Counted from the first letter of the stretch, positions 22,819 through 34,652 are shown. The stretch is DNA of 64,000 nt from Apiosordaria backusii (GCA_030549205.1 JAUKTV010000002.1:1364001-1428000), one strand, 5' to 3'. Notes: a model not told the origin generated them from the letters alone. Made by a program: numbers and translations.

Positions 22819-24686
22819 TCATACCCGCGCCTTTCCCCTTCCTGATTGCTCTTTTTCCTCGTAGTATTCCCCTACCCACCGCGTCATCTCCTCCACAGCC
22901 CCCTCCACCAACTGTTCCAAGTCGTCATTCGCCTCCCAGTTCGGCCCATACAAGTCGCTGCAGTGACTACCTGCTTTCACAACCCTCACTTGCAGCCCAT
23001 TTTTTTCTAGTTCTGTCACTGGCCCCCCAGGTCGAAACTTGCTGCTCAAGGTTGAGTCCCTCCACGGATCATGCTCCCCATTTGTATGCATCGTCCTCGT
23101 CACGTTGACTGTCGTGTCCCAGCCCCCTGTCCTGGCATTGACATCTACCGCTGTCTTGCCCTCGGCCAAGTCAAACGTCAAGTTTGGGAAGAAAAGGGGG
23201 CACATCGACTTCCAGTACTCTGAAGTGGTATACTTGGAAATGATTCTCGGATAGGACGAGGGCGGAGGTGGTGTGGTTTGCCACCACTCGAATGGTTCGT
23301 TGCAGAGCAGCCACCACCACTGCCTATTCCCCCAGTTTGACACTGACAGGTCGGTGTATAAGAGCGAGGAGCCGTTGGAATTTTGGAGGCACAGGGTGCT
23401 GTTTTCGTCTTGCCATTCGTCGTAGCCAGAGGTGGAGCAGACTAAGATCCTGTTAGCATCCTTCGGACGTGGGAGGGAGGGAAATAAAGGGGAGACAAAC
23501 AGCCGGGAATGACATCTTCTTTCATGTACCTCGCGTATCCCTCAACTGCCTTTTGGACACCGACACCCTTGTCCCCCGGAATTGTCGAGTTAGGAGAAGG
23601 TGGATACCCGCCCTCGACGTAATCGCAAAACCGATAAAAAGGTGAATACCCGTACGTCTTCTCGGAGTAGAACTGCGTCGACTGCAACGATGCCGGGCCC
23701 CATGATAATTGCCTGTTCCCCAATCGGGTCAGTATTCATCCATCGCTCAGCCTGACGAAAACAACTCACGCAGCGAAATCCTCATCCGTCAACCCACCCA
23801 ACCCAAACTTCACCTTCAACCCCTCCTTCTCTTCCATCGTCCCATTACCCAACACCCCATCAACAAGCTCCACAACTTTGACCACATCCCTCGTGCAATT
23901 CCCCGGCATCGCCTCCAAAACAGGCACGAAATACTCCCAAAAGTCCCCTATCGCTTCCACCACCGCACTGCTCCCATAATACCCCCAAAACGCCCTCTCT
24001 TTTCCAACCTCCTCCTCCTCTTGCTCCAACCGCGCCAACCAACCCGCCAAAGCACCAGAGTAACTACCCCCAGTAAACACCCACGGCCCCTTTTTTCTCC
24101 CCTCCCCGGCGGTCTGATAGGTCCCATTCCAACCAGTGGTACCATTCCCGCCAGTAGTACCATTCCCAACCCTTTCAAACGGGAAATCCACCCCCCTAGC
24201 AAAGTACTGCATATCCCTCAACGCATTCTCCAACGTCAAATACTCCAAATTCTTCTCCGTCAACACCTCAAAAGGCGATGACTCCCCATAGTACCTATGC
24301 TCCACTATCACCACTGCCCCTCCTACCGCCTTGGCTATCCTCCCTGGTAGCCGCGCAGTAGAGAAGTACGTCTTGTTAAAGTTTGTCGCTGCTTGCTCGC
24401 CGGGGTTGAAGACGATGATGGGTGCCCCAGGGCCGGAGTAGAACTCGGTGGAGTACCAGTATTTTTGCGGGAAGGTGCCCAGATCGGGGGACGAGTGGGA
24501 GATGAGTTGCGGGAAGAACCCTTCCCCGGTGAGAGATGATGAGGCTCGGCGGGTGAGGGTGGTGTCGTGGGGGCCGAGGGAGACTTTGGGGGTTAGGAGG
24601 GGGTGGGGGGTGGATGGGTGGGTTGAGGAGAGGGAGGGGAAGAGGCAAAGAAGGGGGAAGAGAAGGGCGGGAGTTGGTGGTTTCAT
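22819..24686 (-). CDS. Secreted serine peptidase, S28 family (prolyl carboxypeptidase type)
   Basis: Three exons: 23770-24686, 23501-23712 and 22819-23441 (introns 57 and 59 bp), exactly 584 codons, 583 residues. A signal peptide covers about residues 1-21. The catalytic Ser lies in FTGGSYSGALAGW (Ser208). The charge-relay Asp and His fit EHDPWRDS and AGSHCSDL near the C-terminus. EHRYYGES and IPGFC are further conserved S28 blocks, the latter created by the second splice junction. S28 enzymes cleave after proline, often at acidic pH, during extracellular protein digestion. A Gly/Asn/Thr repeat (about 174-190) is rich in N-glycosylation sites. Complete, with no lesion seen. Confidence 0.9.
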
Positions 24687-24719
24687 CGTGATGAATGGAG
24701 GTGAAAAAGAGGGGAGAGG

Positions 24720-25061
24720 TCAGGAAAGGGAGGGAGGCGGGTGGTCAAGACAGTGGGCAGCTTGGGATATGTACCACCAGCCCTCTGGGTTCAACTCCAT
24801 TGGCCCTGAATAAGCATGCATACTCACATCTTCCAACTCCACAAGGCCGGGGGTTCTGGCCAAGATACACAATGGATCGACATCTACTGCCAGGGCGGAA
24901 CACGTAAAACGGTAATTGTATGTGGGTTCCCCAGACCCCCAAGACAATGCTTGCGCAGGTGGAAGCCCACAAAGGGCACCACTGATATGCAGCTCGCCAT
25001 CGTCATGGATATCTGCCGCCGCTAGAGCAATGGCAGAAAGCAGTGCATTGACAACTGCCAT
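24720..25061 (-). CDS. Possible small secreted protein (113 residues), low confidence
   Basis: A short frame starting MAVVNALLSAIALAAADIHD has a credible signal peptide (cleavage near residue 17), followed by 95 residues with four Cys and several Trp. The C-terminus runs into a Pro/Ser low-complexity tail that overlaps the putative promoter of the S28 peptidase, so the real 3' end may be spliced or the frame may be spurious. No family was recognised and no supporting splice sites were found. It could be a minor effector-like or hydrolase-associated secreted protein, or chance. Confidence 0.28.
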   Translation of the reverse strand: MAVVNALLSAIALAAADIHDDGELHISGALCGLPPAQALSWGSGEPTYNYRFTCSALAVDVDPLCILARTPGLVELEDVSMHAYSGPMELNPEGWWYISQAAHCLDHPPPSLS

Positions 25062-25937
25062 TGGTGGTTGGGGGGCCTACATGCAGAAGAGGTCGGCAAG
25101 AGCTCGAGCAGTGTAACCTGCTTGAAAGAGGATTATCCCGGTATATCTTCCGAACCTCCCGCCTCTGCCAGCGGACAGGTGCCTGACAAGCCATTCAGTG
25201 CCTGACTTTCCGCACGAAGTGCCGGGTAGGTGCAGTTTGCAGCAAGCCACTGCGTTTCAAGCTTGTGACTGTTTCTCTGTGAGGCCTGTTGTTGTTATCG
25301 ATATCGGATGAGAATGTCTCGGGCTTCGGGTACAGCCAAGGAAACGTGGTTGTAAAAGCCGGGACGGGTGGTTGGATCGGAAAATAAATTGGCGGAGGAG
25401 TTGCTGACGACAGCACCCCACCAACGAGAAAACTCCTCACCTGCCATTTCAGGGAAATAGCTATTGGACCAGATGTCGTTGAAAGAAGATCTGCCCGCAG
25501 ATAAGGTCGATGAAACGTGAGGTTGGCAGTGGTTGGTGGGGTTCATCCGATCAGTGTTCTCGCCTGTGCTGTGTCCGCCCGCAGGATATTGGGATGGCTG
25601 TCTGTCTGATGTTTCTTCGAAGCCGTAAGACAGTGGACTTGGGACCAAATCACAGGGACACGCCCTTCAGCAATCAGCCTGGAAAATCTCTCAGATATCC
25701 GTACTGCCAGCCATCTGCTCAATGCCGTAATGGCCAGCCTCAACTTCCAAGAAGATGAGTCCTGACGGCCCCCACTCAAAATAATTTCAGCAAGCACGGA
25801 CCATAGCCGGGAACGTAGCCTCTCGGGCCGTGACCTCCGCCTCCGCGCCGATGACGCAAAATAATTCCCGCACCTCTCCACCAGAGTCAGGGCACACAAA
25901 CTCAGATCCCACCACTTGTCCACAACACAAAACAAAT
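25062..25937. other. Spacer before tRNA-Tyr, no gene seen
   Basis: About 880 bp. Overlapping short frames on both strands (25295-25648 and 25543-25935 on minus, 25510-25758 on plus) do not resemble known families and have no splice context. Confidence 0.4.
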
Positions 25938-26025
25938 CCCCTTGTGGTGTAGTTGGCTATCACGTTCGGCTGTAAAGGCATTTATTGATACCGAAAGGTC
26001 ACCGGCTCGATTCCGGTCGAGGGGA
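25938..26025 (+). tRNA. tRNA-Tyr(GUA) with a 14-nt intron
   Basis: Acceptor stem CCCCTTG pairs with CGAGGGG and the discriminator is A. C1-G72 plus A73 is the eukaryotic tyrosine identity set. Anticodon stem TTCGG/CCGAA encloses CTGTAA, giving anticodon GTA. An intron of 14 bases (about 25976-25989) sits at the standard position. The T arm is ACCGGCTCGATTCCGGT. Confidence 0.9.
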
Positions 26026-26321
26026 CACATATCTTTTTGAGCTTTTACGCATGGTCATACTGCTTTTCTTGTTTCCTATTCTATTTCATTTCCCTTCTCC
26101 TTTGCTGTTGTTGGTAAAGATGAATCAATGGAACACTCAAAATACAATCTGGTATCACTGTCCCAAAAACACTGCGGTGCGCCTGCTTCTCATCCCATTA
26201 CACGCCCTTATACGCCCCCATATATGACCCCTTAATATGTACTCCAAAGTGTGTAAACAAAGCAGAACATCAGCATCCCAAACGAAAGCAACCCCTATCC
26301 CCATCCCCATCCCAACCCCAC

Positions 26322-27737
26322 TCACATATCCCCCAACCCATGCAAACAAACCACGCTCTCATCCGTCCTCCTCTTATCCGTAACATTATACCCGCTCACA
26401 CTAATGCGCACATACAAATTCCTCTCAATCCCCGCATTCGCCACCCTCACCGTCGGCGTCTCCCCCGAGACCGTATCCACCATCTTGAACCCGCACTTGG
26501 TCACCCACGGCACCGCAGCCTCAACGAATATCTCCGGGGACTTGCTCGTCTTGGTCTCGGTGTGGCACTCATTGTGGCACTTGTTGCTGCAGGACCCGCC
26601 GGAGCAAGTGTACTTGCACTTTTGCTTGCATTTTTGGGAATGGTAGCACTCGCTAAACCAGCCGTGGATGGTGCCGGTTATGGTGTTGCCGCCGGAGGTG
26701 GTGGAGGAGATGAAGTGCTGGGTGTAGGGGGCGTCGCGGGTGCAGGCGAAGGCGGAGGCGCCGGAGGTGGTGAGGGTTAGGGCTGCGCCGAGGACGGTGG
26801 AGAGGCGGGGGCCGGAGGAGGAGCGGGCGGAGGAGGAGGAGCTGCGACGGGCGCTGTGGGCGGAGGAGGAGCGGGAGGAGGAGCGGGAGTGGGATCCCAC
26901 GGGCACTGCTGCGACTGCCGCGGGTCCGGTGGACATTGTTGGCTCCGTTGTTGTGGTTGTGGTTGTGATCTTCTCAGATTTGGTCTTGTGCTTCTTTTCT
27001 GATTTCGGCAACTTCCATGTCGCTGGCCGCTTGATGGAGAATGGAGCAGGTGCGGTTTGACTTTGCGGTGGCCAGGGGTTGGACGGCTCTTTTGGCTTTG
27101 TGAAGCGCCGCCAGAGAAAGTAGATCAGAATGCCGACGCCCAGCCCACCGACAACCGTGACGGTGACAATAGCAAACCGCTTTCGATAGTGGTTCCTGAG
27201 GTTCTCCAAGGCATCGCCCATTATGATCTTACTAACAGCCTTCAGACACTCCCGTGGGTACCGGTCCTCAACCGCCCAGTTCCACATCTTGTTCGCATCG
27301 CAGATAACGCCCTTGACATTCACGCGGGTGGTGAGCTGGCACGCGTTGTAGGCAAAGTTGGGGTCGTCGCAGCTGGTGCATCCCAGGTAACAGCCATCAT
27401 AGGCGTCGGTCCTCGCCAGACGCATCCATTTGGCTTCATCGTCATCTACCGCAGCGTTGTCGATTAGGTTCTGAACGTATGCAACCACGCCATATGTCCC
27501 TCCTCCTATTATGGCGGCGCCGACCAAGAGCGCAACCGGAAGCGCGAGCTTGGAGAGAATCGACGGCTTTTCCTCCTCGGCATTGTGAGCAATGCCTGGG
27601 TCACCGGCTGGTGTGTCTTCGTCGCGGTCCGAATTTGATGATGAGCGCGCTGCCGAGTGCTTGTCCGCATTGAATGGATTCCCAGGGTGGGGCTCCTGTC
27701 CGTCGGTGGAGCCACTCGCTCTTTCGATGATGTCCAT
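26322..27737 (-). CDS. Membrane protein with Cys-rich regions, function unknown
   Basis: A single exon, about 471 residues from MDIIERAS (an upstream in-frame Met at 27779 is less likely). Order: a polar, charged N-terminus; a hydrophobic helix (about 62-87); then a Cys-containing segment (about 115-165, including YDGCYLGCTSCDDPNFAYN). A second hydrophobic helix follows (about 187-209) with a basic stop-transfer (WRRFTKP), then a Lys/Thr/Ser/Arg-rich low-complexity stretch. The C-terminal domain has CX3C-type clusters (CKQKCKYTCSGGSCSNKCHN) and ends VCLHGLGDM. A third weakly hydrophobic stretch (about 315-335) may be a membrane span. No known enzyme motif was seen. The Cys clusters suggest disulfide-bonded extracytoplasmic or metal-binding regions. 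Confidence 0.6.
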   Translation of the reverse strand: MDIIERASGSTDGQEPHPGNPFNADKHSAARSSSNSDRDEDTPAGDPGIAHNAEEEKPSILSKLALPVALLVGAAIIGGGTYGVVAYVQNLIDNAAVDDDEAKWMRLARTDAYDGCYLGCTSCDDPNFAYNACQLTTRVNVKGVICDANKMWNWAVEDRYPRECLKAVSKIIMGDALENLRNHYRKRFAIVTVTVVGGLGVGILIYFLWRRFTKPKEPSNPWPPQSQTAPAPFSIKRPATWKLPKSEKKHKTKSEKITTTTTTTEPTMSTGPAAVAAVPVGSHSRSSSRSSSAHSARRSSSSSARSSSGPRLSTVLGAALTLTTSGASAFACTRDAPYTQHFISSTTSGGNTITGTIHGWFSECYHSQKCKQKCKYTCSGGSCSNKCHNECHTETKTSKSPEIFVEAAVPWVTKCGFKMVDTVSGETPTVRVANAGIERNLYVRISVSGYNVTDKRRTDESVVCLHGLGDM

Positions 27738-28414
27738 CTTTCTTTCGTGGTTTTGGTTGGGCACGTCTCCACACCACAAAGTGATGCTAAATCAACGGAT
27801 CGTGAACAAAACAAACCGTCTTCTTGCAACAATTTGGACAAAAGACGATAGAAATACCACAACAAAGAGGAGAAGAACGGTGAGGCAGCCCCGACACCTG
27901 ACAGGAACAACCGAGGACGAAAGGGTCTCGCCCGGTCTGGGACTTTTCAGCTGGTTGAGCTAGAGCAAGCCACTAAATTTTGTGGATGCTTGGTGAAGTC
28001 TGGATCGCGTAAGGCACTGAATAGACCAATGGAAACCCTTACCAGTTCCTCACGCGCACGTCCATGAAATCACTTGGCGTTCTGTTTTGGGGATACTGGA
28101 TGCCAGAGGAAAAGACACCATAAAAACTAGAGCCGGAACAAGCCGTAGATTCACCAACCTCGAGATGGGACTTTGCTTTCTCATCATCGCTGTCATCAAC
28201 CACATTGACGCATGTCAGCTGACTGCAGCCTGTGCTGGCTTCCATGGATGGGATCATGAGGAGCTGGAATAGAAAAGCTGCTCGAAAGGGTTTGAGGACA
28301 ATCGTGAAAACGGGAGCTTGTCTTTGGAAAGCAGACGTGGAATTTATTTCAATCGTTATTACTGAGGACAAAGGTACACACGGGAGAACATAACAATATC
28401 AGAAATGCCAGACA
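27738..28414. other. Spacer upstream of the Cys-rich membrane protein
   Basis: About 680 bp. A 110-residue frame at 28039-28371 (minus) and a 61-residue frame at 28087-28272 (plus) overlap antisense to each other; neither is convincing. The promoter of the downstream minus-strand gene should lie near 27740-28000. Confidence 0.4.
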
Positions 28415-31315
28415 TCACACCAACTGCCAATCACTATCAGCATCTTGTCTCACAAATTCCTCCATCTCAACCTGATCCCAATCTGAATCCAACTCATCTT
28501 CACCCGTGGTTGAATTATCCTTCATGCCAACAGGTTCAATCACTCCTTGCCCCAGCGCCTTCTCACTGTCTTTAGGTACAACTAGCCTTTCCGGTTGGTT
28601 CGCGCTGTCTTTCTCCTGCGGTACCAGTAACGTATCTTCTGTTTCCTCCGCAAGTTGATAGTGCAACTCCGTATGAATCCACTTCATATTGTTCCCAGGA
28701 TCCGCAAGCTCCCGATCGGTTTCAAGGTGCATCCCCATTACCACGCCCTCTTGTTTCACACCTAGCTCGGCCCCTGACGGTTCTCGAGCCTCAAATGAGG
28801 ACTGTTGACTGTCCGCTTCAGGCTGTACCTCCTCGCTTGGTGAAGGTTCACCATACACTGTAACATTCTTGCTCCCATCCACACACTGCACTTCTGTCTC
28901 GGCTTGTGAACACGGCTTTGAGAGTAAGTTTTCTCCTGCCACTGCGGATGAGTTGGTTTCTTTGAGCGGAAGCTTCGGGCACCCGCCAATAAGCATCTCT
29001 CCTTGACCGCGCAACGACAAATCAAGTGGCTGTATCATAGCTTGAAGCTCCGGTTCATGATTTGTGGCCGGATGCGAACTCGGAGCCCAATCCCCCGCTG
29101 TCGTCGTCGTAGCCATCATCCCCACCAAATAATCCCGTGCATGTTCTTCCTGCCCATATTCGGGCGGCTTCGCGGCCTCTGTTGGCAGTGACTCTTCGAC
29201 ATGACGATACGCCGTTTCCAAATACTGGGGTACATCCTGAAGTTCGTGATGCGGCTTCCCGCCTTGACACGGTTCTTCCTCTTCATGCGGGCCTTCTTCC
29301 TGGCACGGCTGTTCCTCCCCATACGCGTCTTTCTCTCTGTATGCTGCATCCATAGTGGCGAACTTATCTTGTGACAGCGGCAGACTGTCCACCCCCGCCA
29401 TTGTAGCCTGAAACACTTCGGGTAGTTCTGCCCACTGCTTCAGGCTTTCGTCCCAAAGCCAGTCAATACCTCCAGAGTCACGATATGTCCACCGCTTCAG
29501 GTCATCGTTGTATGTCGGGGAAGGACTAGGACTAGACAAAGTCTGGTCGCCGTAATGATCACACGTGTCCGTATTTTCCGATTGGTGGCACTGTTGTTGC
29601 TCTGCCTCGTGGAAGTAATCTGATGATTGATGCTTTCCTTCGTCGTGGTCGTTGTCTTCGGCTGGGTCCTCTGGGTGAGTGCAGGTAGGGTTTTGATGGA
29701 AAAGTAACCATTCTCTCATTTTCCTAACCTGGCGCAAACCGCTCACCATCTTGATAGCAAGAGTCAAGCACACCCAACCTTCGTCGCCGGTGCCGTTTAA
29801 AGCCTTTTCCACCGCGATCCCAACTCGTGGGGCCCCATAGGTCTGGTCAGTCAGGGTGGTTGCTGTTAGTAGACGCGCGGTCCCTCTCTGCACGGCGGCT
29901 TCAAACATTTGAAGGCTCTCGGAGCTTTCCTCAGGACTGACATATGCACGAAAGACCGCGTGGAGGGAGGAAGAATACGACCACGGTCGCGCTGTCAGGG
30001 AGAGCTCATGGTTGTGGCCCCTTCTGAGTTTGAGAATCTCATATTCGCACCAAGAACTCATCAAGCCTCGGGATGTCCATCGACCAGGGTTTGCTGCTTC
30101 AGAATTCCGCATACCACTCAAGACCGCTGGAGCCCAGCCAAGATGCTTAGCCCTGGCTGGTCCATGGTACAAGACTAGTCTCATGGCTTCCTCCTTTCGA
30201 GACTCATAGATTATTCTCATGCCAGCCTCGAGGGAGAAGTGCTGTTGCCATTCGAGACCCAGGGTCGTAAACAGAGCGCGCGCATAGTCCAGCTTCACAC
30301 CAGCCTCCCGGTTCTTGCACCCAACCACGATATCCGACAGCTGGACCAAGAAGCGGTCATCCCGCTGCAGGCTGCGAAATGTCTGGGCCAAGAAGCCGTA
30401 TTTGTTGGGGTTCAGGCGGGCTCGAGTCGTCACGGTGTCAACGATGCTAGAGAAGCTCACAGAGCCCTTTCCAGTCATCACGACGGCATTGGCTGCAAGT
30501 TTGATTTCTTGATAAGTCCAGAACCGGGTCATCCATCCTGTCTTAGTTAGCCATCCTTGACCAGCCTCTCAAGATCAATGCTGAGCACTAGTAGGCTACT
30601 TACTTCCGCAACAAAGAACCACTGCAACCTCAATTGGATCGACCGACTGCAGCTGTAGAGCTAAGGCATCGATTACAATGACTTGTTTTGCATCTTGGTA
30701 AATCCTGGCCATTGCATTGATAAGCTGTGCCTTGATCCGCGATTCTTCACCATTCAACATGTCTGCTGGACCAGGGATTGACAAGCTATCAATCCACAAC
30801 CAGTGTATTCCTAGAGGCGCCAGCTTGTTGAAAATCTGGACCAACAAGCTCCGACGGAGACCTCTTTTGCAGTCGTCTGTTTGCAACCCCTCTTCCCACA
30901 CATGTGTCAAGGCTGCATAGTCACCAGCAGACCGGAAGCTGAAGTCGCCATCCCTGTTCACACAGAGGGCACCAAGCGTCATACCAGATCTTTGGACCAT
31001 CTGCCAAGCTGGCTTCACGAAGCCTGAGTCCGAAGAAAACTCGCAGGATCCGTAGGCGGCATGGAAGGATCGAAGCGCATGATTCTCGATATCGCTCTTG
31101 GTTGCATCGACTCGTAATAGAATCCGGCGTAAATCAGACTCTTTCCACGAATGCAACTCGTGCTGGGAAATGGCGCGGGCAATCTTGTTGGATATGCCAT
31201 GCTCTTGAAGACATGCCCAGATGGCGTGTGAATTGCTCATCCTTGTTGCCGGTACCTTATCGAGCAACGATCGCTTCAAGTTCCACAGGGATAAATTGAC
31301 GAGGTCTTTGGTCAC
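28415..31315 (-). CDS. HET-domain protein with long acidic C-terminal region
   Basis: Two exons, 30604-31315 and 28415-30537. The 66-bp intron has a GTAAGT donor, a GGCTAACTAAG branch region and a GACAG acceptor. The product is 944 residues. HET-domain blocks are in order: GDYAALTHVWEEGL (131-144), HWLWIDSLSIPGP (171-183), AMARIYQDAKQVIVIDA (201-217) and, rebuilt across the splice, RWMTRFWTYQE (about 239-249). HET domains trigger cell death in heterokaryon incompatibility when activated by a partner allele or NLR. The C-terminal ~450 residues are rich in Glu, Gln, Pro and His with no recognised sensor repeats (no WD40, TPR or ankyrin seen). It is the first of three minus-strand accessory-type genes (HET, SNTX-like, HNH). 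Met1 is assumed; Met26 is an alternative. Confidence 0.85.
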
Positions 31316-32999
31316 CCACCAGATGACTGCGGTTGTCGTGATTCATGATCTGTAGACGTAGCTAAAGAGGTAAAAACAGATACAAGCCTCGAGTTAAAGG
31401 TTGTATTATAATTGACGGCCCCCAACGGTCCTCGGTTATTCACTGCAGTGTCGGAGCAAGGTGCGACATATGCAGGTGAGCTGGCAGGCATACTTGACTC
31501 GGAGCTGACCAATTGGTGAGATGGACGGACGGTGTCACACATCCTTCCTGATAGCTCCACTCAAGGCAAACCGATGAGCCTCAAAGGTCTTTGCTTACCT
31601 ATGTAGCTAAGGCAAGGTATGTTAAGAGAGCAGTAGATGACATCTGTAATGAAGTGAGACAGGCTTTGATGACTGAATGATTGAAACGTTCCTGATCGTT
31701 TGAAGTTGGGCCAAGTTCATGTCAGCTTAGATACCGTGACTTAGGGCGCTACACTCACAGCTCAAAAGTGTAGTATAAGTAGAGACGGAGGTCGTTATGA
31801 ATCTGCCATGCGGGGTTTGCATTCGCTTGAAGTCAAGGTGGAGGGGTCGGCGTCCACAGCTGACCATTCACTCAACTGGAGTCGGCCACGTCGAGGTGAT
31901 TGCGCCGTGAAATGCATGTTTGGCATTTTGGTATCGAATCAACACTCTTCGTTATATTTACCATGAATGCCCGCGTCGTCCCAAGACAACGCCGAGGGCC
32001 TCCAACACACACCGTTCACCAAGACAGTCTGCCTGTTTGTCAATTCATGATCTACCCCTCTTTGTCTCACCTTCGTCGGTTGCTTCCCAGCCTATCACTT
32101 AACCTCCCCGCACCCTCGCCTCAATATGGCAGCAGCAGTGATGGAAGTTCCAGCGTCCACCGGATCCCCGGCCAACCAAATATCAGTTGAGGTATTATCC
32201 CGATCATGGGAGCTGTCGCAAGTCTTGGGGATTTGTATCCTTGCTGGGAGGAATTGAAGAATTATGCGCACGGAATTGTTCTGGTGGAGATCTACTTTGA
32301 AGTGTACCTAGATAGGTAAGGTGCCTAGGTACCTAGCATTTACATGATCAAGACTCGAGAGCACGGCGCCAGTCTGGCTTCCGTCCACTTAGACTGTCAA
32401 TATTCAACCCAAGAATCTTGACACCATTCTCGTTCATGAAGCTCAGCTCCATCCGATTATCGAGCTCCAAATTAAGGTCCCTAGTGAGGCTAGCCAGAGA
32501 GGCCGTCGTCACGATCGTAGTCAGCATTCACCTGGTTACCTATCTTCGTCGGTTTCAGGACCGTTTTTCCACAAGTGGATATTATGCGACGCTTACAACC
32601 TAGGACGGGCTTTAATTGCGAAATCGCAAAATAGTCCGTATTCCCAGGAAGTTGATGTTCGTCGGTATATAACTCTCGCATCCAATCCTTTGGCTAATTG
32701 TGATATCCTGGGTACCTACCTAGTGTGGCTATGATTCTTGAAGAAGGCGCCAAATTGCTTGTTTGGATTGATATGGCAACACTAGAAATGCCCCATCCTT
32801 CTCCTGACAGTGACTCCCTTGATTTCAATCTGATGTGTCGATTCCCATGTTACTCAGCACGCTCCCATTTCCTCCTCCCCGGGTCAGGCATTAGCAGCGT
32901 GTCATCAAAGCTTCATCCAAGTTATCCACAATATCTAGGCTCTGTTTCATCCTATCTCGTTTTCGATCCTGAGGCCTACTCCAGTCTCTCCCTTGTCTC
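31316..32999. other. Spacer between the HET and SNTX-like genes
   Basis: About 1.7 kb with only short random-looking frames. It contains CTAGGTAC-type palindromic clusters at 32295-32337 (GTACCTAGATAGGTAAGG followed by CCTAGGTACCTAG) and GGGTACCTACCTAG near 32710. The HET promoter should lie just above 31315. Confidence 0.45.
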
Positions 33000-34652
33000 C
33001 TAACATGATAGCACCGACGCAACACCGTCTCTTATCATCAGCTGAATCAGCTTGGCCACGGCACGGAGATTATCGTGATAGCGAGTTCTGAGTACCATGA
33101 TAGGTCCTATAATTTCCGGGCCGTCGAGCTTCGCAGGAGCCTTTACTCGAATGTCTTCTGGAAGACACTGCCAGAGGTTGTTGTACATGCGACAAGAGTC
33201 GAGTTTTTCTTTCTCATTAATCCATCTGAGACCGTTCAGCCGCCTGAAGAGTTGCATTTCCACATGAAGAATGTTGACGGTGGTCAGTAATGCCTGTGCG
33301 TGTGAAGATATGCATTTGCCATTTTTCGTGAGCTGGAGCACAAGTGCAACCGATATCTTGGCCTTGGCGAGCTGGGCAAGTTGCTCTGCTGTTGCACCAG
33401 AGAGTACGGACGACTGGATTTGCCAGTCGATGTAGCTGTGCAGAGCAGATGGGTCATGCCGTAAGGCTGAATCATTGAGATGCTTCGTTTGGTCGACAAT
33501 GTGCTGAATATCGGTGCAAAGCTCTTGCTGCAAATTCAGCTTATTGACTGTTTTACGTAGTATGAAAGCCTCGTTTGTTTTGATGTCACAGAATTGGCCT
33601 GCAATCTTGGTGCGCCGTATAAACAGAGAAACGGCTGTTTGAAGCTCAGCAGTCTTGACAAGGTTATCTGAGGTGTCATCTCGAAGTTGAGGGAGAAGAC
33701 TACGTAGAGTTTGTTCGAATTCGGTTGTAGCGGCTGCAAAGGCACCACATACTTTCTCAATCTGTTTCCTGATCTTGGGGAAGTATTGCTGAAACACCTT
33801 CTCTTCCAACAGCCCGAGGCTATCCAGCTTTAGTGTTGTTTCTGTCCCTGCGCTGAGCGCTGCAGCAGTTCTTTTGACAAGGTTGGTATCAAGCTTTCGA
33901 ATGGCGCGCCTCGCTACATTGTCAAGATGCTCCAGCGGCAGAAGCGTATAGGACAGCGCATTCAACTGTTTCCCCAGCTTCGAAGGCATGTCGTGAGCTA
34001 CCCGGCGAGCGCTGTCAATGTCCGTGACATTCTCTGCCATGGCGCCGCTGTAAGAAATTCTGACGTCGTCTAAAATATCCTCAAGACCAGCACTGGTCTC
34101 AGCCGAGAGCTCCAGTTTGCTGGCTTCCAGCTCTGCTGCCAACTCGCTGGCTCTCTCGGACGAAGTACAAGATTGGACAAAGCTCAGCGTTGCGGTTCCA
34201 CCCTCGACCACCTCTGCGACGAAATGCGTAAACCGACCACTTTCGAGATGGGTGGCATGCTTCACAGCGCCCAGTACTTCCTGCGGAATGCGGCGTGTAC
34301 GACGTTCGATGGTGCACGAGACATCCATGCGCACTTCAAAAGAGGCTGACTTCTTGTTATTAAGATAGCTTGCTGATCCTACGGCTTTGATGACGCCCAA
34401 GTCTAGATTTAGGCCGCCCTCGATATCAAGGCCCGCGTTATTGCGTGCCTCTTGCAGGGAGAATGAGTACTTGAACTCGGCATTCTGCACTGCACTGTCG
34501 CCAAGGGCCTGCCTTTTGTTGACAACCGCGTCATCCCATAGTGATAAGCCGGTATGTAGTCGGGCAGTGCGCGCATCGTACAGCATGCCGAGCTGAACAT
34601 CCTGACCAAGAGCTGGCAAAGTCAAGATATCAATACACTCGGGGGCCGTCAT
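33000..34652 (-). CDS. Stonustoxin-like (SNTX/MACPF-type) protein
   Basis: A single exon of 550 residues. The N-terminus carries the opening signature of the SNTX family: LPALGQDVQLGMLYDARTAR at residues 12-31, then GLSLWDD. A beta-rich region with a GSASYLN segment follows (about 112-118), as in the perforin-like domain of stonustoxin relatives. Residues from about 200 are largely helical, compatible with the helical (FAT-like) module that follows in this family. The thioredoxin and PRY/SPRY modules of the fish proteins are not seen, so this is a shorter fungal form. Related proteins occur scattered in fungi and bacteria. Membrane pore formation has been shown for the animal toxin only; here it is an inference. 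The frame is intact with no sign of decay. It lies between the HET and HNH genes on the same strand. Confidence 0.75.
   Translation of the reverse strand: MTAPECIDILTLPALGQDVQLGMLYDARTARLHTGLSLWDDAVVNKRQALGDSAVQNAEFKYSFSLQEARNNAGLDIEGGLNLDLGVIKAVGSASYLNNKKSASFEVRMDVSCTIERRTRRIPQEVLGAVKHATHLESGRFTHFVAEVVEGGTATLSFVQSCTSSERASELAAELEASKLELSAETSAGLEDILDDVRISYSGAMAENVTDIDSARRVAHDMPSKLGKQLNALSYTLLPLEHLDNVARRAIRKLDTNLVKRTAAALSAGTETTLKLDSLGLLEEKVFQQYFPKIRKQIEKVCGAFAAATTEFEQTLRSLLPQLRDDTSDNLVKTAELQTAVSLFIRRTKIAGQFCDIKTNEAFILRKTVNKLNLQQELCTDIQHIVDQTKHLNDSALRHDPSALHSYIDWQIQSSVLSGATAEQLAQLAKAKISVALVLQLTKNGKCISSHAQALLTTVNILHVEMQLFRRLNGLRWINEKEKLDSCRMYNNLWQCLPEDIRVKAPAKLDGPEIIGPIMVLRTRYHDNLRAVAKLIQLMIRDGVASVLSC

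Noticed and set aside
25295..25935. Overlapping minus-strand frames of 117 and 130 residues
   Set aside because: Random-looking composition (Ser/Arg-rich, no domain), with no splice sites linking them.
28039..28371. 110-residue minus-strand frame with a hydrophobic stretch and several Cys
   Set aside because: No clear signal peptide at the first Met, an overlapping antisense frame of similar quality, and location in a probable promoter.
32295..32337. CTAGGTACC-type palindrome cluster, also seen near 32710, 46326 and 55685
   Set aside because: Such ACCTACCTAGGTAC words are frequent in sordariomycete spacers, so I do not call it an element, though it may bind a factor.
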